From: Chryseosolibacter histidinae
Lineage (GTDB): Bacteria > Bacteroidota > Bacteroidia > Cytophagales > Cyclobacteriaceae
Direction of reading: 5' to 3'
DNA length: 64,000 nucleotides
NCBI RefSeq assembly: GCF_018598225.1
Contig: NZ_JAHESF010000011.1
Span: forward strand, 62,001 to 126,000
Part shown: piece after piece, positions 36,424 to 46,747 of the stretch
Layout: every line of letters begins with the position of its first letter
Numbering within the stretch: the first letter of the stretch is position 1
Notes under the pieces: generated by a model
The model's input: only the letters and a program-made list of their open reading frames with translations
What the model was told of the DNA's origin: nothing
The model's database searches: none
Position numbers and translations under genes: made by a program

Positions 36424-37638
36424 TTACTTCTTCCCGAAGATCTCTGCCAGCTTGTTCTCCAGCGCAGGCCCGCGCAGGTTCTTGGCGATGATCACGCCGT
36501 TGGGATCGAGCAACAGTGAAAAAGGTATGGCGGTGATACCATAAGTTTTGGCGGCTTCCGATTGCCAGAACTTCAGGTCGGAGACGTGCGTCCAGGTAAG
36601 GTTGTCGTCTTTGATCGCCTTCAGCCAGTCTTCCTTGCTGCGGTCAAGCGATACACCGAACACGGTGAAACCTTTATCCTTGTACTTGTTGTAGACCCTT
36701 ACAACGTTGGGGTTCTCCTGGCGGCATGGTCCGCACCATTTGGCCCAGAAGTCAACCAGCACATATTTGCCTTTCATCGAAGAGAGCTTCACCACACTGC
36801 CTTCGGGATTCGGCAGGGCGATCTCCGGCGCAGGTTGCCCTACAGCGGTGGTCTTCAGCTTGTCTACGTACTGAACAAAATTTTTCGACTGCGAGTACGC
36901 TGGCCAATCTTTTTTCAGTTTCTCGGCAACGGTCACATACGTGCTGAAGTACTGATCGCGGTCAAGCGTATTACTCTGCAGCAGGTTGATCACCGCCAGC
37001 GACGGAGAGTTCTGCACGAGCAGGGTTGCGATCTGGTCGCTGTATTGTTTAACGATCTGCATGTACTGCTGCTGCAGCTCGCCCATTTTCTTTTCGTCTT
37101 TATTCTGGGCAGCCACGGTGAACTCGCTGTTCAATTTTTCGATCTCAGGCGTGTTGTTCATCTTGGCCTGGAGTTCCTGCACCTGCTTGATCAGGTCCAG
37201 GTCTGGCGAGCCTTTCACTTCAAAGAATCCCTGTGGGTTGTTGCCATCCACGTTCACTTCAATGTCCTTCTTGTCGAGGATCAGGTTCAGCACCTGCTTG
37301 TTGTAAAAGTTGATGCGATAGTATCCAGGTTCCTTCAGGCTAACCCTCTTGGCGAAAGTATAGTTGCCCTTCAGCGTGATGGTATCCTGCCATACGCCAC
37401 CCTGGCCAGTCTCTTTCAATTCCTGGATGGTGATCTGACCTTCCTGGGGGAAGCCAACCTTGCCCCGGATCGTTACCGTCCATCCACCGTTCTCCGCATT
37501 CTCCGTCGCCTCATCTTTGCCGGAGGTGGAGCATGAGAAGCTCAGTGCGCAGAGCAGGAAGCAGAAAGCTTTCAGCCCCGATGTATGGCGGGCTTTTAAT
37601 AGTTCTTTTTTTGGGGGTTGGCTTTCTGTGGTTCTCAT
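36424..37638 (-). CDS. TlpA-like thiol-disulfide oxidoreductase (DUF4369 + thioredoxin)
   Basis: 404 residues. A long signal peptide leads to Cys36 in ALSFSCSTSG, a likely lipidation site. An N-terminal beta-rich DUF4369-type domain (about 50-150: VTIRGKVGFPQEGQITIQELK) is followed by a helical linker and an AhpC-TSA/thioredoxin domain from about 265 (VGQPAPEIALPNPEGSVVKLSS) with the CGPC redox centre in FWAKWCGPCRQE. Such proteins sit at the outer membrane or periplasm and act in cytochrome maturation or general disulfide reduction. The start overlaps the gatB stop by 4 bp. Confidence 0.92.
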   Translation of the reverse strand: MRTTESQPPKKELLKARHTSGLKAFCFLLCALSFSCSTSGKDEATENAENGGWTVTIRGKVGFPQEGQITIQELKETGQGGVWQDTITLKGNYTFAKRVSLKEPGYYRINFYNKQVLNLILDKKDIEVNVDGNNPQGFFEVKGSPDLDLIKQVQELQAKMNNTPEIEKLNSEFTVAAQNKDEKKMGELQQQYMQIVKQYSDQIATLLVQNSPSLAVINLLQSNTLDRDQYFSTYVTVAEKLKKDWPAYSQSKNFVQYVDKLKTTAVGQPAPEIALPNPEGSVVKLSSMKGKYVLVDFWAKWCGPCRQENPNVVRVYNKYKDKGFTVFGVSLDRSKEDWLKAIKDDNLTWTHVSDLKFWQSEAAKTYGITAIPFSLLLDPNGVIIAKNLRGPALENKLAEIFGKK

Positions 37639-39092
37639 GATTTTTTAAGTTTCCTGGTTAACAATTCGTTTGCGACTTTGGGGTCAGCCTTGCCTTTGCT
37701 TCGCTTCATCACCTCTCCCATGAACATGCTGATGATGCCCTTTTTTCCGTTCTGATATTCCTCCACTTTCAGGGGAAATTCTTTGATCACTTCGTCGATG
37801 ATAGGAAGCAACGAGTCGTGATCGCTTTGCTGGATCAGGTTCAATTGTTGTGCCACTTCCAGCGCAGACCGGTTCGGATTCTTCAGCAGCTCGGGGAACA
37901 GTCTCTGCGACGCTACGGTATAGCTTACCTGGCCTGCATCGATCAGTGCAATGAGGTCTGCAAGCTTCTGCGGCGGTACCGGGAACTCATCCGCCGCAAG
38001 GTTGAATTCATTCAGGTATGACTTCACAGGGCCCATCACCCAGTTAGAGGCAGCCTTGCGGTTTGCCGTGTGGGTACAGACCAGCTCGAAATAAGACGCC
38101 ACATCCTTTGAATCTGTGAGCACCTGGGCGTCGTATTCGGGAAGCTGATATTGGGTAGTGAATTTTTTAAACAGGTCGTACGGCAATGCTGGCAGTGAAG
38201 CCCTGATCTCACTGAGGCGCTCTTCCGAGATCACCACAGGACTGAGGTCCGGGTCAGGAAAGTAGCGATAGTCATTCAGTTCTTCCTTGGTGCGCATGCC
38301 GAATGTTTTGCCGGAATCAGCATCAAACGTACGGGTTTCCGAAACGATGGCATTGCCTTTTTCGATTTCCCGTATCTGGCGTTCGATCTCATGATCAATG
38401 GCCCGCTGAACGTTACGGATGGAGTTCATGTTCTTGATCTCCACCTTCTTTCCATACGCCTTTGCGTCCGTCAGCATCACTGAAACGTTGGCGTCGCAGC
38501 GCATAGATCCTTCTTCCATGTTGCCGTCGCAGATCTCCAGGTAACGCACCAGCTTGCGGATCTCCGTGAGCAGCGCATAGGCCTCATCAGAGCTCCTGAG
38601 GTCGGGTTCTGTCACGATCTCGATCAGCGGTGTTCCTGCGCGGTTGAGGTCGATCAGTGTATCGGGCTCGTTCTCGAGGTGTATGGATTTGCCCGCATCC
38701 TCTTCCATGTGGATCCTGTTGAGGGCAATGTTCTTCTCTCCTTCTTTGGTCCTGATGGTCACGTAACCACCTTTGCAGACAGGCATCCTGTCTTGCGTGG
38801 TCTGGTAGCCTTTCGGGAGGTCGGGATAAAAATAATTCTTACGGTCGAAGATCGTCAGGCGGCTGATCTCCGAGTGGCACGCCAGCCCCATCTTTACGGC
38901 CAGCTCCACCACACGTTTGTTGAGCCTGGGCAACGTACCGGGGTGCGCCAGGCTGATGGGATCGATGTTGGTGTTCGGAGCACTGCCGAATGCCGTTGAA
39001 TCGCCGTTGAAGATCTTGCTTTTGGTAAGAAGCTGCGCGTGAACTTCGAGTCCAATTACGGCTATGTATTTATCGCGTATCGCCTTATTCAT
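37635..39092 (-). CDS. gatB: aspartyl/glutamyl-tRNA amidotransferase subunit B
   Basis: 485 residues of the GatB/E family, the kinase/amidotransferase half that turns Glu-tRNA(Gln) or Asp-tRNA(Asn) into the amide form. VIGLEVHAQLLTKSKIFNGD, RKNYFYPDLPKGYQTTQ, GRAGTPLIEIVTEPDLRS and MEEGSMRCDANVSV are hallmark segments; the C-terminal YqeY-like tail (about 330-485) is also complete. The gene is upstream of and overlaps the TlpA-like gene, and alaS lies 17 bp upstream, so gatB may follow alaS in one message. gatA and gatC are not in the window. Confidence 0.97.
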   Translation of the reverse strand: MNKAIRDKYIAVIGLEVHAQLLTKSKIFNGDSTAFGSAPNTNIDPISLAHPGTLPRLNKRVVELAVKMGLACHSEISRLTIFDRKNYFYPDLPKGYQTTQDRMPVCKGGYVTIRTKEGEKNIALNRIHMEEDAGKSIHLENEPDTLIDLNRAGTPLIEIVTEPDLRSSDEAYALLTEIRKLVRYLEICDGNMEEGSMRCDANVSVMLTDAKAYGKKVEIKNMNSIRNVQRAIDHEIERQIREIEKGNAIVSETRTFDADSGKTFGMRTKEELNDYRYFPDPDLSPVVISEERLSEIRASLPALPYDLFKKFTTQYQLPEYDAQVLTDSKDVASYFELVCTHTANRKAASNWVMGPVKSYLNEFNLAADEFPVPPQKLADLIALIDAGQVSYTVASQRLFPELLKNPNRSALEVAQQLNLIQQSDHDSLLPIIDEVIKEFPLKVEEYQNGKKGIISMFMGEVMKRSKGKADPKVANELLTRKLKKS

Positions 39093-39109
39093 TGCTTCTT
39101 ACGTTCTGC

Positions 39110-41728
39110 TTATTGACTGATCAGTTGCTTAGCTTTCTCTATAACAGCATTCAGGCCGTTCAGGTTCTTTCCACCGGCAGTGGCAAAGAAGGGCTGTCCT
39201 CCTCCCCCGCCTTCAATTTCCTTAGCGAGCTCCTTTACCAGGTTGCCAGCATGGAATTTGTTGGATTGCATGAGCTTTTCGCCGATCATTACCGCAACCT
39301 GAGGCTTACTGTCCACATCCGCCGCCAGGATCATCAGCAGGTCATCGAACTGGTTGCGCAGCGCATACGCGATGTTCTTGAGAGCATCCGCGCTGGGCAC
39401 CGATACCTTCTCCAGGATCAGCGTATGGCCGTTCGTTTTTGACGCCTTGCGCACGAGCTCATCCTTGATCTGATTGGCACGCTCGGCATTGATAGCCTCG
39501 AGCTTCTTCTCCAGCGCATGCTTCTCTTCGGAAAGGCTCTTGATAGAAGCCACGAGATCTTTCGGATTCTTCAAAAGGTTTCGTACTTCATCCAGCACAC
39601 CCAGCTCGGCGCGAACGTATGCCTCCGCACCTTCTGCAGTAATGGCCTCGATCCTTCGTACACCGGCAGCGACAGAGCTTTCTGAGACGATCTTGAACAG
39701 ACCGATGTGGCCCGTAGCCGAAACGTGCGTGCCGCCGCATAGCTCTACCGAGAATTTCGGATCGAACGTGATCACCCGTACAAAGTCGCCGTACTTCTCG
39801 CCGAACAGCGCCATGGCTCCCAGCGATTTGGCCTGCTCGATGGGCACATTGCGTTTCTCATCAAGGTGGATATCTTCACGGATCTTGCTGTTCACAATGT
39901 CTTCAACCTTCAGGATCTCCTCCGGTGTCATGGCTGCGAAATGAGAGAAGTCGAAGCGCAGCACCTTATCGTTCACCAGCGAACCTTTCTGCTCAACGTG
40001 TTTGCCCAGCACCTGGCGCAACGCTGCATGAAGCAGGTGTGTAGCCGAGTGGTTGTTCATGGTGAGCTGGCGTTTGCTGCGGTCTACCACAGCCTGGAAC
40101 GGCTTGCCGAGATCAGCGGGCAGCTTCTCCGTGAAATGAATGATCAGCTCGTTCTCTTTTTTGGTGTCGATAATGCTGATCTTCTCTCCGTTGGATGAAA
40201 GGTAGCCTGTATCGCCAACCTGTCCACCGCTTTCGGCATAGAACGGGGTCTTATCCAGCACAAGCTGATACAGCTCTTTATTCTTTTGTTTGATCTTGCG
40301 GTATTTGACGATCTTCACGGGAGACTCGAGATGCTCGTAGCCGATGAACTCTGTTTTTTCGTCATCGCCCGTCAGCACCCAATCGCCGGTCTCTTTGGCT
40401 GCGTCTGCTTTGGAGCGCGTCTTCTGTTTCTCCATTTCAGCTTTGAAGCCGTCTTCGTCAACGGAGAATCCTCTTTCGCGTGCAATGAGCGATGTAAGGT
40501 CGAGCGGGAAACCGAAAGTATCGTACAGCTCGAACGCCATCGGGCCACTGATCACCTTGCCTTTAAGCTCAGCCTGGATCACTTCGATTCGCTTCAGGCC
40601 TTTTTCAAGTGTTCTTAAGAATGAGGTCTCCTCTTCGAAGATCACTTTGCCAACGTAATCTTTCTGTGCTTCGAGCTCAGGGAATACTTCTTTCATCTGG
40701 TTGCCCAGCACCGGCACCAGCTTGTACATGAAGGGCTCTTTGAAATTCAGGAATGTAAAACCATACCGAACAGCCCTTCTCAGGATGCGCCTGATCACAT
40801 AACCGGCGCCAGTATTGGAAGGAAGCTGGCCATCACAAATAGCGAATGCCACCGCCCTCACGTGGTCGGCCATCACACGCATGGCGATGTCTGTCTTCTC
40901 ATCCTGCTTGTATTTTACACCGGCAGCCTGACCAATGAAGTCGAGCAGCGGCGAGAATACATCCGTATCGTAGTTTGAGGTCTTCTTCTGGATAGCCATG
41001 CAGAGGCGTTCGAAGCCCATGCCTGTATCAACATGTTGTGCGGGCAATTTTTCAAGGCTTCCGTCGGCCTTGCGGTTGAACTCCATGAACACGTTGTTCC
41101 AGATCTCGATCACCTGCGGGTGACTCTGGTTCACGAGCTCTTTGCCGGGAAGTTTTTTCACTTCTTCTTCGGAGCGAAGGTCGATGTGGATCTCCGAGCA
41201 CGGTCCGCAGGGTCCCTGATCTCCCATCTCCCAGAAGTTATCTTTTTTGTTGCCGCGCAGGATGCGGTCTTCATCGATGTGCTGTTTCCAGAAATTATAG
41301 GCATCCTGGTCGAAGGGCAGGTTCTCTTTGGTGTCTCCTTCGAACACAGTCACATATAAACGATCTTTCGGAAGCTTGTACTCTTCGGTGAGCAGCTCCC
41401 ACGCCCAGGCGATGGCGTCTTTTTTGAAGTAATCGCCAAAAGACCAGTTGCCCAGCATCTCGAACATGGTGTGGTGATAGGTGTCGATACCTACTTCTTC
41501 GAGGTCGTTGTGCTTTCCGCTTACCCGGAGGCACTTCTGGGTGTCTGCGATACGTTTGCTTTTTGGGGTGGCATTGCCCAGGAAATAGTCCTTAAACTGC
41601 ACCATACCCGAGTTGGTGAAGAGCAACGTGGGGTCATTCTTCAGCACAAGGGGTGCAGAAGGCACAATGAGGTGCCCTTTTTTCTCAAAAAACTTCAAAA
41701 AAGTACGTCTGATCAGGCCCGAATCCAT
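39110..41728 (-). CDS. alaS: alanyl-tRNA synthetase
   Basis: 872 residues, normal length. The class II catalytic core begins [23 protein letters not shown]. The editing domain has [11 protein letters not shown] and [13 protein letters not shown], which hold the conserved zinc-binding His/His/Cys/His set. The C-terminal C-Ala oligomerisation domain includes [19 protein letters not shown], the usual Gly-rich signature. Divergently oriented to the M23 pair with a gap of about 180 bp. Confidence 0.98.
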   Translation of the reverse strand: MDSGLIRRTFLKFFEKKGHLIVPSAPLVLKNDPTLLFTNSGMVQFKDYFLGNATPKSKRIADTQKCLRVSGKHNDLEEVGIDTYHHTMFEMLGNWSFGDYFKKDAIAWAWELLTEEYKLPKDRLYVTVFEGDTKENLPFDQDAYNFWKQHIDEDRILRGNKKDNFWEMGDQGPCGPCSEIHIDLRSEEEVKKLPGKELVNQSHPQVIEIWNNVFMEFNRKADGSLEKLPAQHVDTGMGFERLCMAIQKKTSNYDTDVFSPLLDFIGQAAGVKYKQDEKTDIAMRVMADHVRAVAFAICDGQLPSNTGAGYVIRRILRRAVRYGFTFLNFKEPFMYKLVPVLGNQMKEVFPELEAQKDYVGKVIFEEETSFLRTLEKGLKRIEVIQAELKGKVISGPMAFELYDTFGFPLDLTSLIARERGFSVDEDGFKAEMEKQKTRSKADAAKETGDWVLTGDDEKTEFIGYEHLESPVKIVKYRKIKQKNKELYQLVLDKTPFYAESGGQVGDTGYLSSNGEKISIIDTKKENELIIHFTEKLPADLGKPFQAVVDRSKRQLTMNNHSATHLLHAALRQVLGKHVEQKGSLVNDKVLRFDFSHFAAMTPEEILKVEDIVNSKIREDIHLDEKRNVPIEQAKSLGAMALFGEKYGDFVRVITFDPKFSVELCGGTHVSATGHIGLFKIVSESSVAAGVRRIEAITAEGAEAYVRAELGVLDEVRNLLKNPKDLVASIKSLSEEKHALEKKLEAINAERANQIKDELVRKASKTNGHTLILEKVSVPSADALKNIAYALRNQFDDLLMILAADVDSKPQVAVMIGEKLMQSNKFHAGNLVKELAKEIEGGGGGQPFFATAGGKNLNGLNAVIEKAKQLISQ

Positions 41729-41905
41729 CCAAAAGCGTGTTTAAGCGTTCAACTATTTGTTTTTTATTATATTAGCCCGCAAATTCCCTAAAAACTGCAG
41801 GGAAACAAGCCACAAAAATAATCGCAGTTAGAGGAGATTACGCAGTTGGAGCTGATTTTTTTGTGAAAATGAACTTGGTATTAACAAAGAGAAACTGCGT
41901 ATCTC

Positions 41906-42877
41906 ATGCGCCAAACATTGTATCGGTACAATGCGGAAACATGCCAGTATGAACGTGTCAGGGTAAAAGGCCCTGATGTAGTGTTCTATGCCAGCGGCGT
42001 CATTGTGGCTGCCCTGCTGATGTTGGCGGGCATGCTGGTGTTGCACGATTTCCTCTTCGATTCAGAGAAAGAGGTCACACTTCGCAAGCAGAACAAAGCT
42101 TTCGAGAAGAACCATGTGCTGCTCACCGCACAGCTGAACGCCATCGAATCGACCTTAACCGAGCTGGGTGAGGAAGACAAAAAGCTTCACGCAAAATTTT
42201 TCGGTTCGCCCATGGAAAATAGGGCCACACAAGCCGTTGCTGACGGCAATAAGCACCTGCTGCTCGCAGATCCGGCGCTCTTCCGCAAAACCGTTGAAAA
42301 GATAAGCGACCGTTCTACAGACCTGCTCACCACCTCGGGCAGCACCAGTGCATTCTTCGGCGAGAAGCTGAGCCTGAAAGACCGCAAAAATATGCTCACC
42401 TCCATCCCCTTGCTTCAGCCCACCAGGCCATGGCAGGCAGATAACCTCATTTCCGGTTTTGGCATGCGGGTGAATCCTTTCCATAAAGGACTGTATGAAC
42501 ATCCCGGCGTTGATATTGCCATGCCACGCGGCAGCGAGGTGGTGGCTACCGCAGGAGGTATTGTAGTGGAGATCAACAGAAGCACCGTTCAGGCGGGCTA
42601 CGGAAACTATATAGACATCGATCATGGTCACGGATTTGTGACGCGTTATGCGCACCTTGATGAGGTTCTGGTAAAGTATCGCCAGAAAGTAACCAAGGGC
42701 GACGTGGTGGCTACTGTAGGAAGCAGCGGAGGCTCTATTGCCCCCCACCTTCACTACGAAGTTATCCGCAATGGCGCAACCGTTGACCCTGTTCCATACA
42801 TGATTGAGGGGTTGAGCAGTGATGAGCACTACCGGATGAAACTCACCGGTGAAAAACAAAATCAATCCCTTGATTAA
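41906..42877 (+). CDS. M23 family peptidase (membrane-anchored)
   Basis: 323 residues. One N-terminal TM helix (FYASGVIVAALLMLAGMLVLHDF), then a coiled coil (about 55-105), then the LytM domain. The zinc ligands are His/Asp in EHPGVDIAMP and the HLHYEV motif, with GGIVVEINRS and HGFVTRYAHL. Such proteins cut peptide cross-bridges of peptidoglycan or act as activators of other hydrolases. A 1-bp overlap (TAATG) leads into a paralog with the same layout. N-terminal residues RYNAETCQYERVRVKG match NSETCRYEPFYVKG of the paralog, showing common ancestry. Confidence 0.93.
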   Translation: MRQTLYRYNAETCQYERVRVKGPDVVFYASGVIVAALLMLAGMLVLHDFLFDSEKEVTLRKQNKAFEKNHVLLTAQLNAIESTLTELGEEDKKLHAKFFGSPMENRATQAVADGNKHLLLADPALFRKTVEKISDRSTDLLTTSGSTSAFFGEKLSLKDRKNMLTSIPLLQPTRPWQADNLISGFGMRVNPFHKGLYEHPGVDIAMPRGSEVVATAGGIVVEINRSTVQAGYGNYIDIDHGHGFVTRYAHLDEVLVKYRQKVTKGDVVATVGSSGGSIAPHLHYEVIRNGATVDPVPYMIEGLSSDEHYRMKLTGEKQNQSLD

Positions 42878-43842
42878 TGGCGAGAACCAAATTCAAATAC
42901 AATTCCGAAACCTGCCGTTATGAACCCTTCTATGTAAAGGGTAAGACGCTGCGAAAGCGGATGCTTGTTTTCATATTGCTTTCTTTTATGCTCGCCGCCG
43001 GTGGGTACTTCTGGCTGAACAATTATTTCGAAACCATCGACGAGCTGCTCCTCGAGCAAAAGAATCAAGCCCTGAAGATCGAGTGGGATATTCTGCGTCA
43101 CCGGGTGAAACATGTGAGCAAGGACCTGGCACACTTCATCGACAAGGATGACCACAACTATCGCGTGATCCTCGACTCACCTCCCCTGTCGCAGAGCATT
43201 CGCGAAGCCGGTGTGGGTGGTAGCGAAAAAATAAATCACAAAAGCCTGAAAGATTTTCCTGAAGTGCTGCGCGAGTACACAGCCGTTGAAAAGCTGCAGC
43301 ACCAGCTGGAAGTAGAAGTACAGTCATACAAAGAGATCAACCAGATGCTCGACCGGAAGATCGCCATCTGGGCCGCGAAGCCCGCCATCCAGCCGCTGAG
43401 CAATAAAGACCTCACCTACCTTCATACTACTTACGGATCGCGCATGCATCCCATTCTCGGATTCATCCGGGGTCACAAAGGCCTCGACTTCTCGGCAGAT
43501 ACCGGCACCCCCGTGTATGCTACCGGCGACGGCAGGGTGAAGAATGCCTACTATTCAGAAAGCTTTGGCAACGTGATCTTCCTCGATCACCTTTACGGAT
43601 ATGAGACCCGTTACGCGCACCTCTCAAAATTCAACGTGAAGAACGGACAGCAGGTGAAACGTGGCGAAGTGATCGGTTATGTTGGCAGCACAGGGCTGTC
43701 AGGAGGTCCGCATCTGCATTACGAAGTGCTCTATCATGATGAGCACATCAATCCTATCAATTTCTTCCAGCGTGATCTGAACAACCAGGAGTACGAGAAA
43801 TTGATCGAGCTGGCCAGCCACCCGCAGCCACCGCTGGATTAA
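42877..43842 (+). CDS. M23 family peptidase (membrane-anchored), paralog
   Basis: 321 residues with the same architecture as its upstream neighbour: a cytoplasmic stub with ETCRYEPFYVKG, one TM helix (MLVFILLSFMLAAGGYFWLNNYF), a coiled coil, and the LytM domain with GHKGLDFSADTGTPVYA (His/Asp ligands) and HLHYEVLYHD. The GSRMHPILGF segment is canonical for active M23 enzymes. Together the two may form a heteromeric coiled coil. Neither overlaps with division genes here. Confidence 0.93.
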   Translation: MARTKFKYNSETCRYEPFYVKGKTLRKRMLVFILLSFMLAAGGYFWLNNYFETIDELLLEQKNQALKIEWDILRHRVKHVSKDLAHFIDKDDHNYRVILDSPPLSQSIREAGVGGSEKINHKSLKDFPEVLREYTAVEKLQHQLEVEVQSYKEINQMLDRKIAIWAAKPAIQPLSNKDLTYLHTTYGSRMHPILGFIRGHKGLDFSADTGTPVYATGDGRVKNAYYSESFGNVIFLDHLYGYETRYAHLSKFNVKNGQQVKRGEVIGYVGSTGLSGGPHLHYEVLYHDEHINPINFFQRDLNNQEYEKLIELASHPQPPLD

Positions 43843-43850
43843 AATCAGGT

Positions 43851-43923
43851 TCCCGCAGATTACGCTGATTCCCGCCGATCCATGTAAAAGTTTTTCTGTG
43901 TAAATCAGCGAGATCTGCGGGAA
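43851..43923. repeat. composite inverted repeat (CGCAGATTACGCTGATT words)
   Basis: Left arm 43851-43880 (TCCCGCAGATTACGCTGATT and on), right arm 43902-43923 (AAATCAGCGAGATCTGCGGG), loop of ~20 bases. Same vocabulary as 34511-34573. It follows the M23 pair's stop by 9 bp. Confidence 0.75.
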
Positions 43924-44049
43924 ACGCATTTTGACTTCACCGGATTTATTTACTGAAAAACCTGTTAAAAAATATATTTCCCGACTGCGCGTCAACGGCA
44001 CTGTGGAAATCTTTTTATTTGCATCCCGTAAAAAAATTCTTTCGTGACA

Positions 44050-45138
44050 ATGCGTTTCTTCTTCCTGTTGCTCGCTATTTCCGCTTTTTCAATGTCTCAG
44101 GCGCAGAACAGACAGGACTCCTCCACCAATATCACAACAGCTGACACGTTATCGCCCAGGCGCGATACTGTATCGGTGATCGGCGTGGGCGACATCATGA
44201 TGGGGACCAATTATCCGGAAGACAAGCTTCCTGCACAAAACGGAGCTTTCCTGATGCGGGAAGTAGAGCCGGTTCTGAGTAATGCTGACGTAACTTTCGG
44301 AAACCTGGAAGGCACATTGCTCGATAGCGGCGGCGTTGCAAAAAAATGTAAGGATCCCAAAGTATGTTACGCCTTCCGCACACCTGTTCGGTACGTGAAC
44401 AACCTCGTAAAGGCGGGATTTGACATGATGAGCCTGGCCAACAACCACGCCGGTGATATGGGAGATGCGGGCCGCAGAAGCAGCATGCGCACACTTGAAG
44501 AAGCGGGCATCCTTCACGCGGGCCAGATCAGCCACAAGACAGCGATCTTCGAAAAAGACAGCGTGAAATACGGGCTCGCTGCCTTCGCACCGAATTCCAA
44601 CTGTGTAAGCCTCAACGACATCGAAGGCGCAAAAGCCATTGTGGCACAACTCGACTCAGTGGTTGACATTGTGATCGTATCGTTCCATGGTGGTGCTGAA
44701 GGCGCTCAATACCAGCACGTTCCCCGCACGAACGAACTGTTTCACGGAGAAAACCGCGGCGATGTTTACAAATTTTCGCACACGCTCATCGATGCAGGCG
44801 CCGACATTATTTTCGGACACGGTCCACACGTAACCAGGGGCGTGGAAGTTTATAAAGAAAGATTTATCGCCTACAGCCTTGGCAATTTTTGTACGTACAG
44901 GGGCATTAGTGTAAACGGTATCAACGGCCTTGCCCCTATTATTAAGGTGTATACGGATGTTGCGGGGAAGTTTTATTATGCACAAATTACTCCTACCATT
45001 CAAACCTATGGCACTGGAGTTAAAATAGACAGCGAAAAACTCGTTATCAAAATAATTCAGGACCTGTCTAAAAAAGATTTTCCCGAATCGCCTGTTCAGA
45101 TTGATGATAATGGTTTAATTACTTATCTTGCTCAGTAA
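44050..45138 (+). CDS. CapA-like metallophosphatase-family protein
   Basis: 362 residues. A signal peptide (FFLLLAISAFSMSQAQ) precedes the CapA/PgsA domain: VSVIGVGDIMMGTNYPED, ADVTFGNLEGTLLDSG, MMSLANNHAGDMGDAGR, IVSFHGGAEG and IIFGHGPHVTRGVEVYK. These Asp/Asn/His positions form a metal site in a calcineurin-like fold. In capsule loci CapA is part of poly-gamma-glutamate assembly, but isolated homologs are common and of unknown role. I start at the ATG at 44050; a GTG at 44044 is possible. merR follows with a 3-bp gap. Confidence 0.88.
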   Translation: MRFFFLLLAISAFSMSQAQNRQDSSTNITTADTLSPRRDTVSVIGVGDIMMGTNYPEDKLPAQNGAFLMREVEPVLSNADVTFGNLEGTLLDSGGVAKKCKDPKVCYAFRTPVRYVNNLVKAGFDMMSLANNHAGDMGDAGRRSSMRTLEEAGILHAGQISHKTAIFEKDSVKYGLAAFAPNSNCVSLNDIEGAKAIVAQLDSVVDIVIVSFHGGAEGAQYQHVPRTNELFHGENRGDVYKFSHTLIDAGADIIFGHGPHVTRGVEVYKERFIAYSLGNFCTYRGISVNGINGLAPIIKVYTDVAGKFYYAQITPTIQTYGTGVKIDSEKLVIKIIQDLSKKDFPESPVQIDDNGLITYLAQ

Positions 45139-45141
45139 CAC

Positions 45142-45480
45142 ATGGCTTACAAAGAAAAAGAGATAGAGAAGCTTTACTACTCCATTGGAGAAGTGGCCGA
45201 AATTTTCAATGTAGCCCCATCGCTGATCCGTTTCTGGGAGTCAGAGTTCGACATCATCAAGCCCAAGAAGAACAGAAAAGGAAATCGTCAGTTCACCAAA
45301 GAAGACATCGATAACGTTCGCATCATCTATCACCTGGTAAAAGAAAAAGGTTTCACCCTGCAGGGCGCCAAAGAAATGCTGCGGAACGATGCCGGTGCTG
45401 TGAAAGACAAGATGGACATGATCGATTCACTTCGCAACGTCAAAAAATTCCTCGTAGAGCTTCGCGAGAAGCTGCAGTAA
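45142..45480 (+). CDS. MerR-family transcriptional regulator
   Basis: 112 residues. The N-terminal winged HTH is KLYYSIGEVAEIFNVAPSLIRFWESEFDIIKP, followed by RQFTKEDIDNVRIIYHLVKEKGFTLQGAKEML. A short helical C-terminus (DMIDSLRNVKKFLVELREKL) replaces any effector domain. Small MerR proteins of this kind are conserved in Bacteroidota next to capA/M23 genes; the target is not known. The stop TAA opens the next composite repeat. Confidence 0.88.
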   Translation: MAYKEKEIEKLYYSIGEVAEIFNVAPSLIRFWESEFDIIKPKKNRKGNRQFTKEDIDNVRIIYHLVKEKGFTLQGAKEMLRNDAGAVKDKMDMIDSLRNVKKFLVELREKLQ

Positions 45481-45621
45481 TCGGTGATCGGTAACTGGTA
45501 TTCGGTAACCGGTTTAGCGCTAAAAGTTTTAAGACTTTCCCCTCACATTTTATTTTTAATAAGACTGTAGTTCACTGACTACCGATTACTGATCACCGAT
45601 TACTGATTACCAATTACTATT
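45478..45621. repeat. composite inverted repeat (GATTACCGATTACTG words)
   Basis: Left arm 45478-45512 (TAATCGGTGATCGGTAACTGG and on), right arm 45574-45621 (CTGACTACCGATTACTGATC, then CACCGATTACTG, and ATTACCAATTAC). The left arm begins with the merR stop codon. Same vocabulary as 15961-16069; both occurrences open with the word TAATCGG at a stop. Confidence 0.75.
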
Positions 45622-45627
45622 TAGACA

Positions 45628-46731
45628 ATGGATGAAAAAAGGCTCTCTCTGCTTGCCCTGCATTTTATTCCCGGCGTAGGTGATTACCTGATCCGCCAGC
45701 TCATCAGCTATTGCGGCGCGGCTGAAAAAGTTTTTAAAACACCGAAAGGCAAGCTTCTCAAGATCCCTGGTGTTGGTGAGGTCACCGCAGAATCGATCAG
45801 GCAGGGTAAACCTTTTGCCGCAGCTGAAAAAGAGCTGGCCCGGGCGGAGAAGGAGCAGGTACAACTGATCTTCTTCACGGACAAAAATTATCCCTCGCGC
45901 CTCAAACAGGTAAGCGATGCGCCTTCACTGCTTTACGCCAAGGGCAACATCGATTTCGAAAATGCAAAAACCATCGCCATTGTAGGCACGCGCCAGGCAA
46001 CGGAATACGGCAAAGCATGTGTGGAGTCACTCATCCTCGAGCTGATACCACACCATCCGTTGATCATCAGCGGCCTGGCGTACGGCATCGACATCCACGC
46101 ACACAAGCACGCTGTGAAGAACAAGCTGCCTACCCTGGGTGTGATGGGCAGCGGTATGGATGTGATCTATCCGGCCACACACAAAGAAATAGCCCGCAAA
46201 ATGATGGAACACGGGGGCCTGCTCACTGAACATCCCTTCGGCACACAACCCGACGCACACAACTTTCCTGCGCGCAACCGCATTGTGGCGGCGTTATCTG
46301 ACGCAGTGATCATTGTTGAAGCTGCTGAAAAGGGCGGCGCGCTCATCACGGCAGACATCGCCAACAGTTATAACAAGGATGTCTTCGCGTTCCCAGGCAA
46401 CATCGGGCAAAGCCACTCTGCCGGATGCAACAACCTGATCAAATCCAACAGGGCACACCTCATCACCGGCGTGAAAGACCTGGAATACATCATGAACTGG
46501 GATGCCGGTGTAAATCCTGTAAAGAAAGATGTGCTTCACCTGGAGCAGTACAACGAAGAAGAACAAAACGTGCTCAGGACATTGCATGCGCACAACGGGC
46601 AAATGATGATCGATGACCTCAGCTGGCGCACCAATATCGCCGTAAGCAAGCTGGCCTCCCTGTTATTAGGTCTGGAATTTAAAGGAGTGATCGTTTCTTT
46701 ACCGGGGAAGATCTACAAATTGAAAGATTGA
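45628..46731 (+). CDS. dprA: DNA-processing protein DprA
   Basis: 367 residues. The N-terminal helix-hairpin-helix/SAM-like region (LLALHFIPGVGDYLIRQLISYCG) is followed by the Rossmann-like DprA fold: IAIVGTRQATEYGKACVESL, IISGLAYGIDIHAHKHAVK, LGVMGSGMDVIYPATHKE and FPARNRIVAALSDAVIIVEAAEKGGA. The C-terminal winged helix (DML1-like) is present. DprA loads RecA onto incoming ssDNA during transformation. The gene is alone; comEC or other competence genes are not in the window. Confidence 0.96.
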   Translation: MDEKRLSLLALHFIPGVGDYLIRQLISYCGAAEKVFKTPKGKLLKIPGVGEVTAESIRQGKPFAAAEKELARAEKEQVQLIFFTDKNYPSRLKQVSDAPSLLYAKGNIDFENAKTIAIVGTRQATEYGKACVESLILELIPHHPLIISGLAYGIDIHAHKHAVKNKLPTLGVMGSGMDVIYPATHKEIARKMMEHGGLLTEHPFGTQPDAHNFPARNRIVAALSDAVIIVEAAEKGGALITADIANSYNKDVFAFPGNIGQSHSAGCNNLIKSNRAHLITGVKDLEYIMNWDAGVNPVKKDVLHLEQYNEEEQNVLRTLHAHNGQMMIDDLSWRTNIAVSKLASLLLGLEFKGVIVSLPGKIYKLKD

Positions 46732-46747
46732 TGTTGAATCAAGTATC

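Noticed and set aside
44050-45138. Poly-gamma-glutamate capsule locus
   Set aside because: Only a CapA-like protein is present; capB, capC and a depolymerase are absent.
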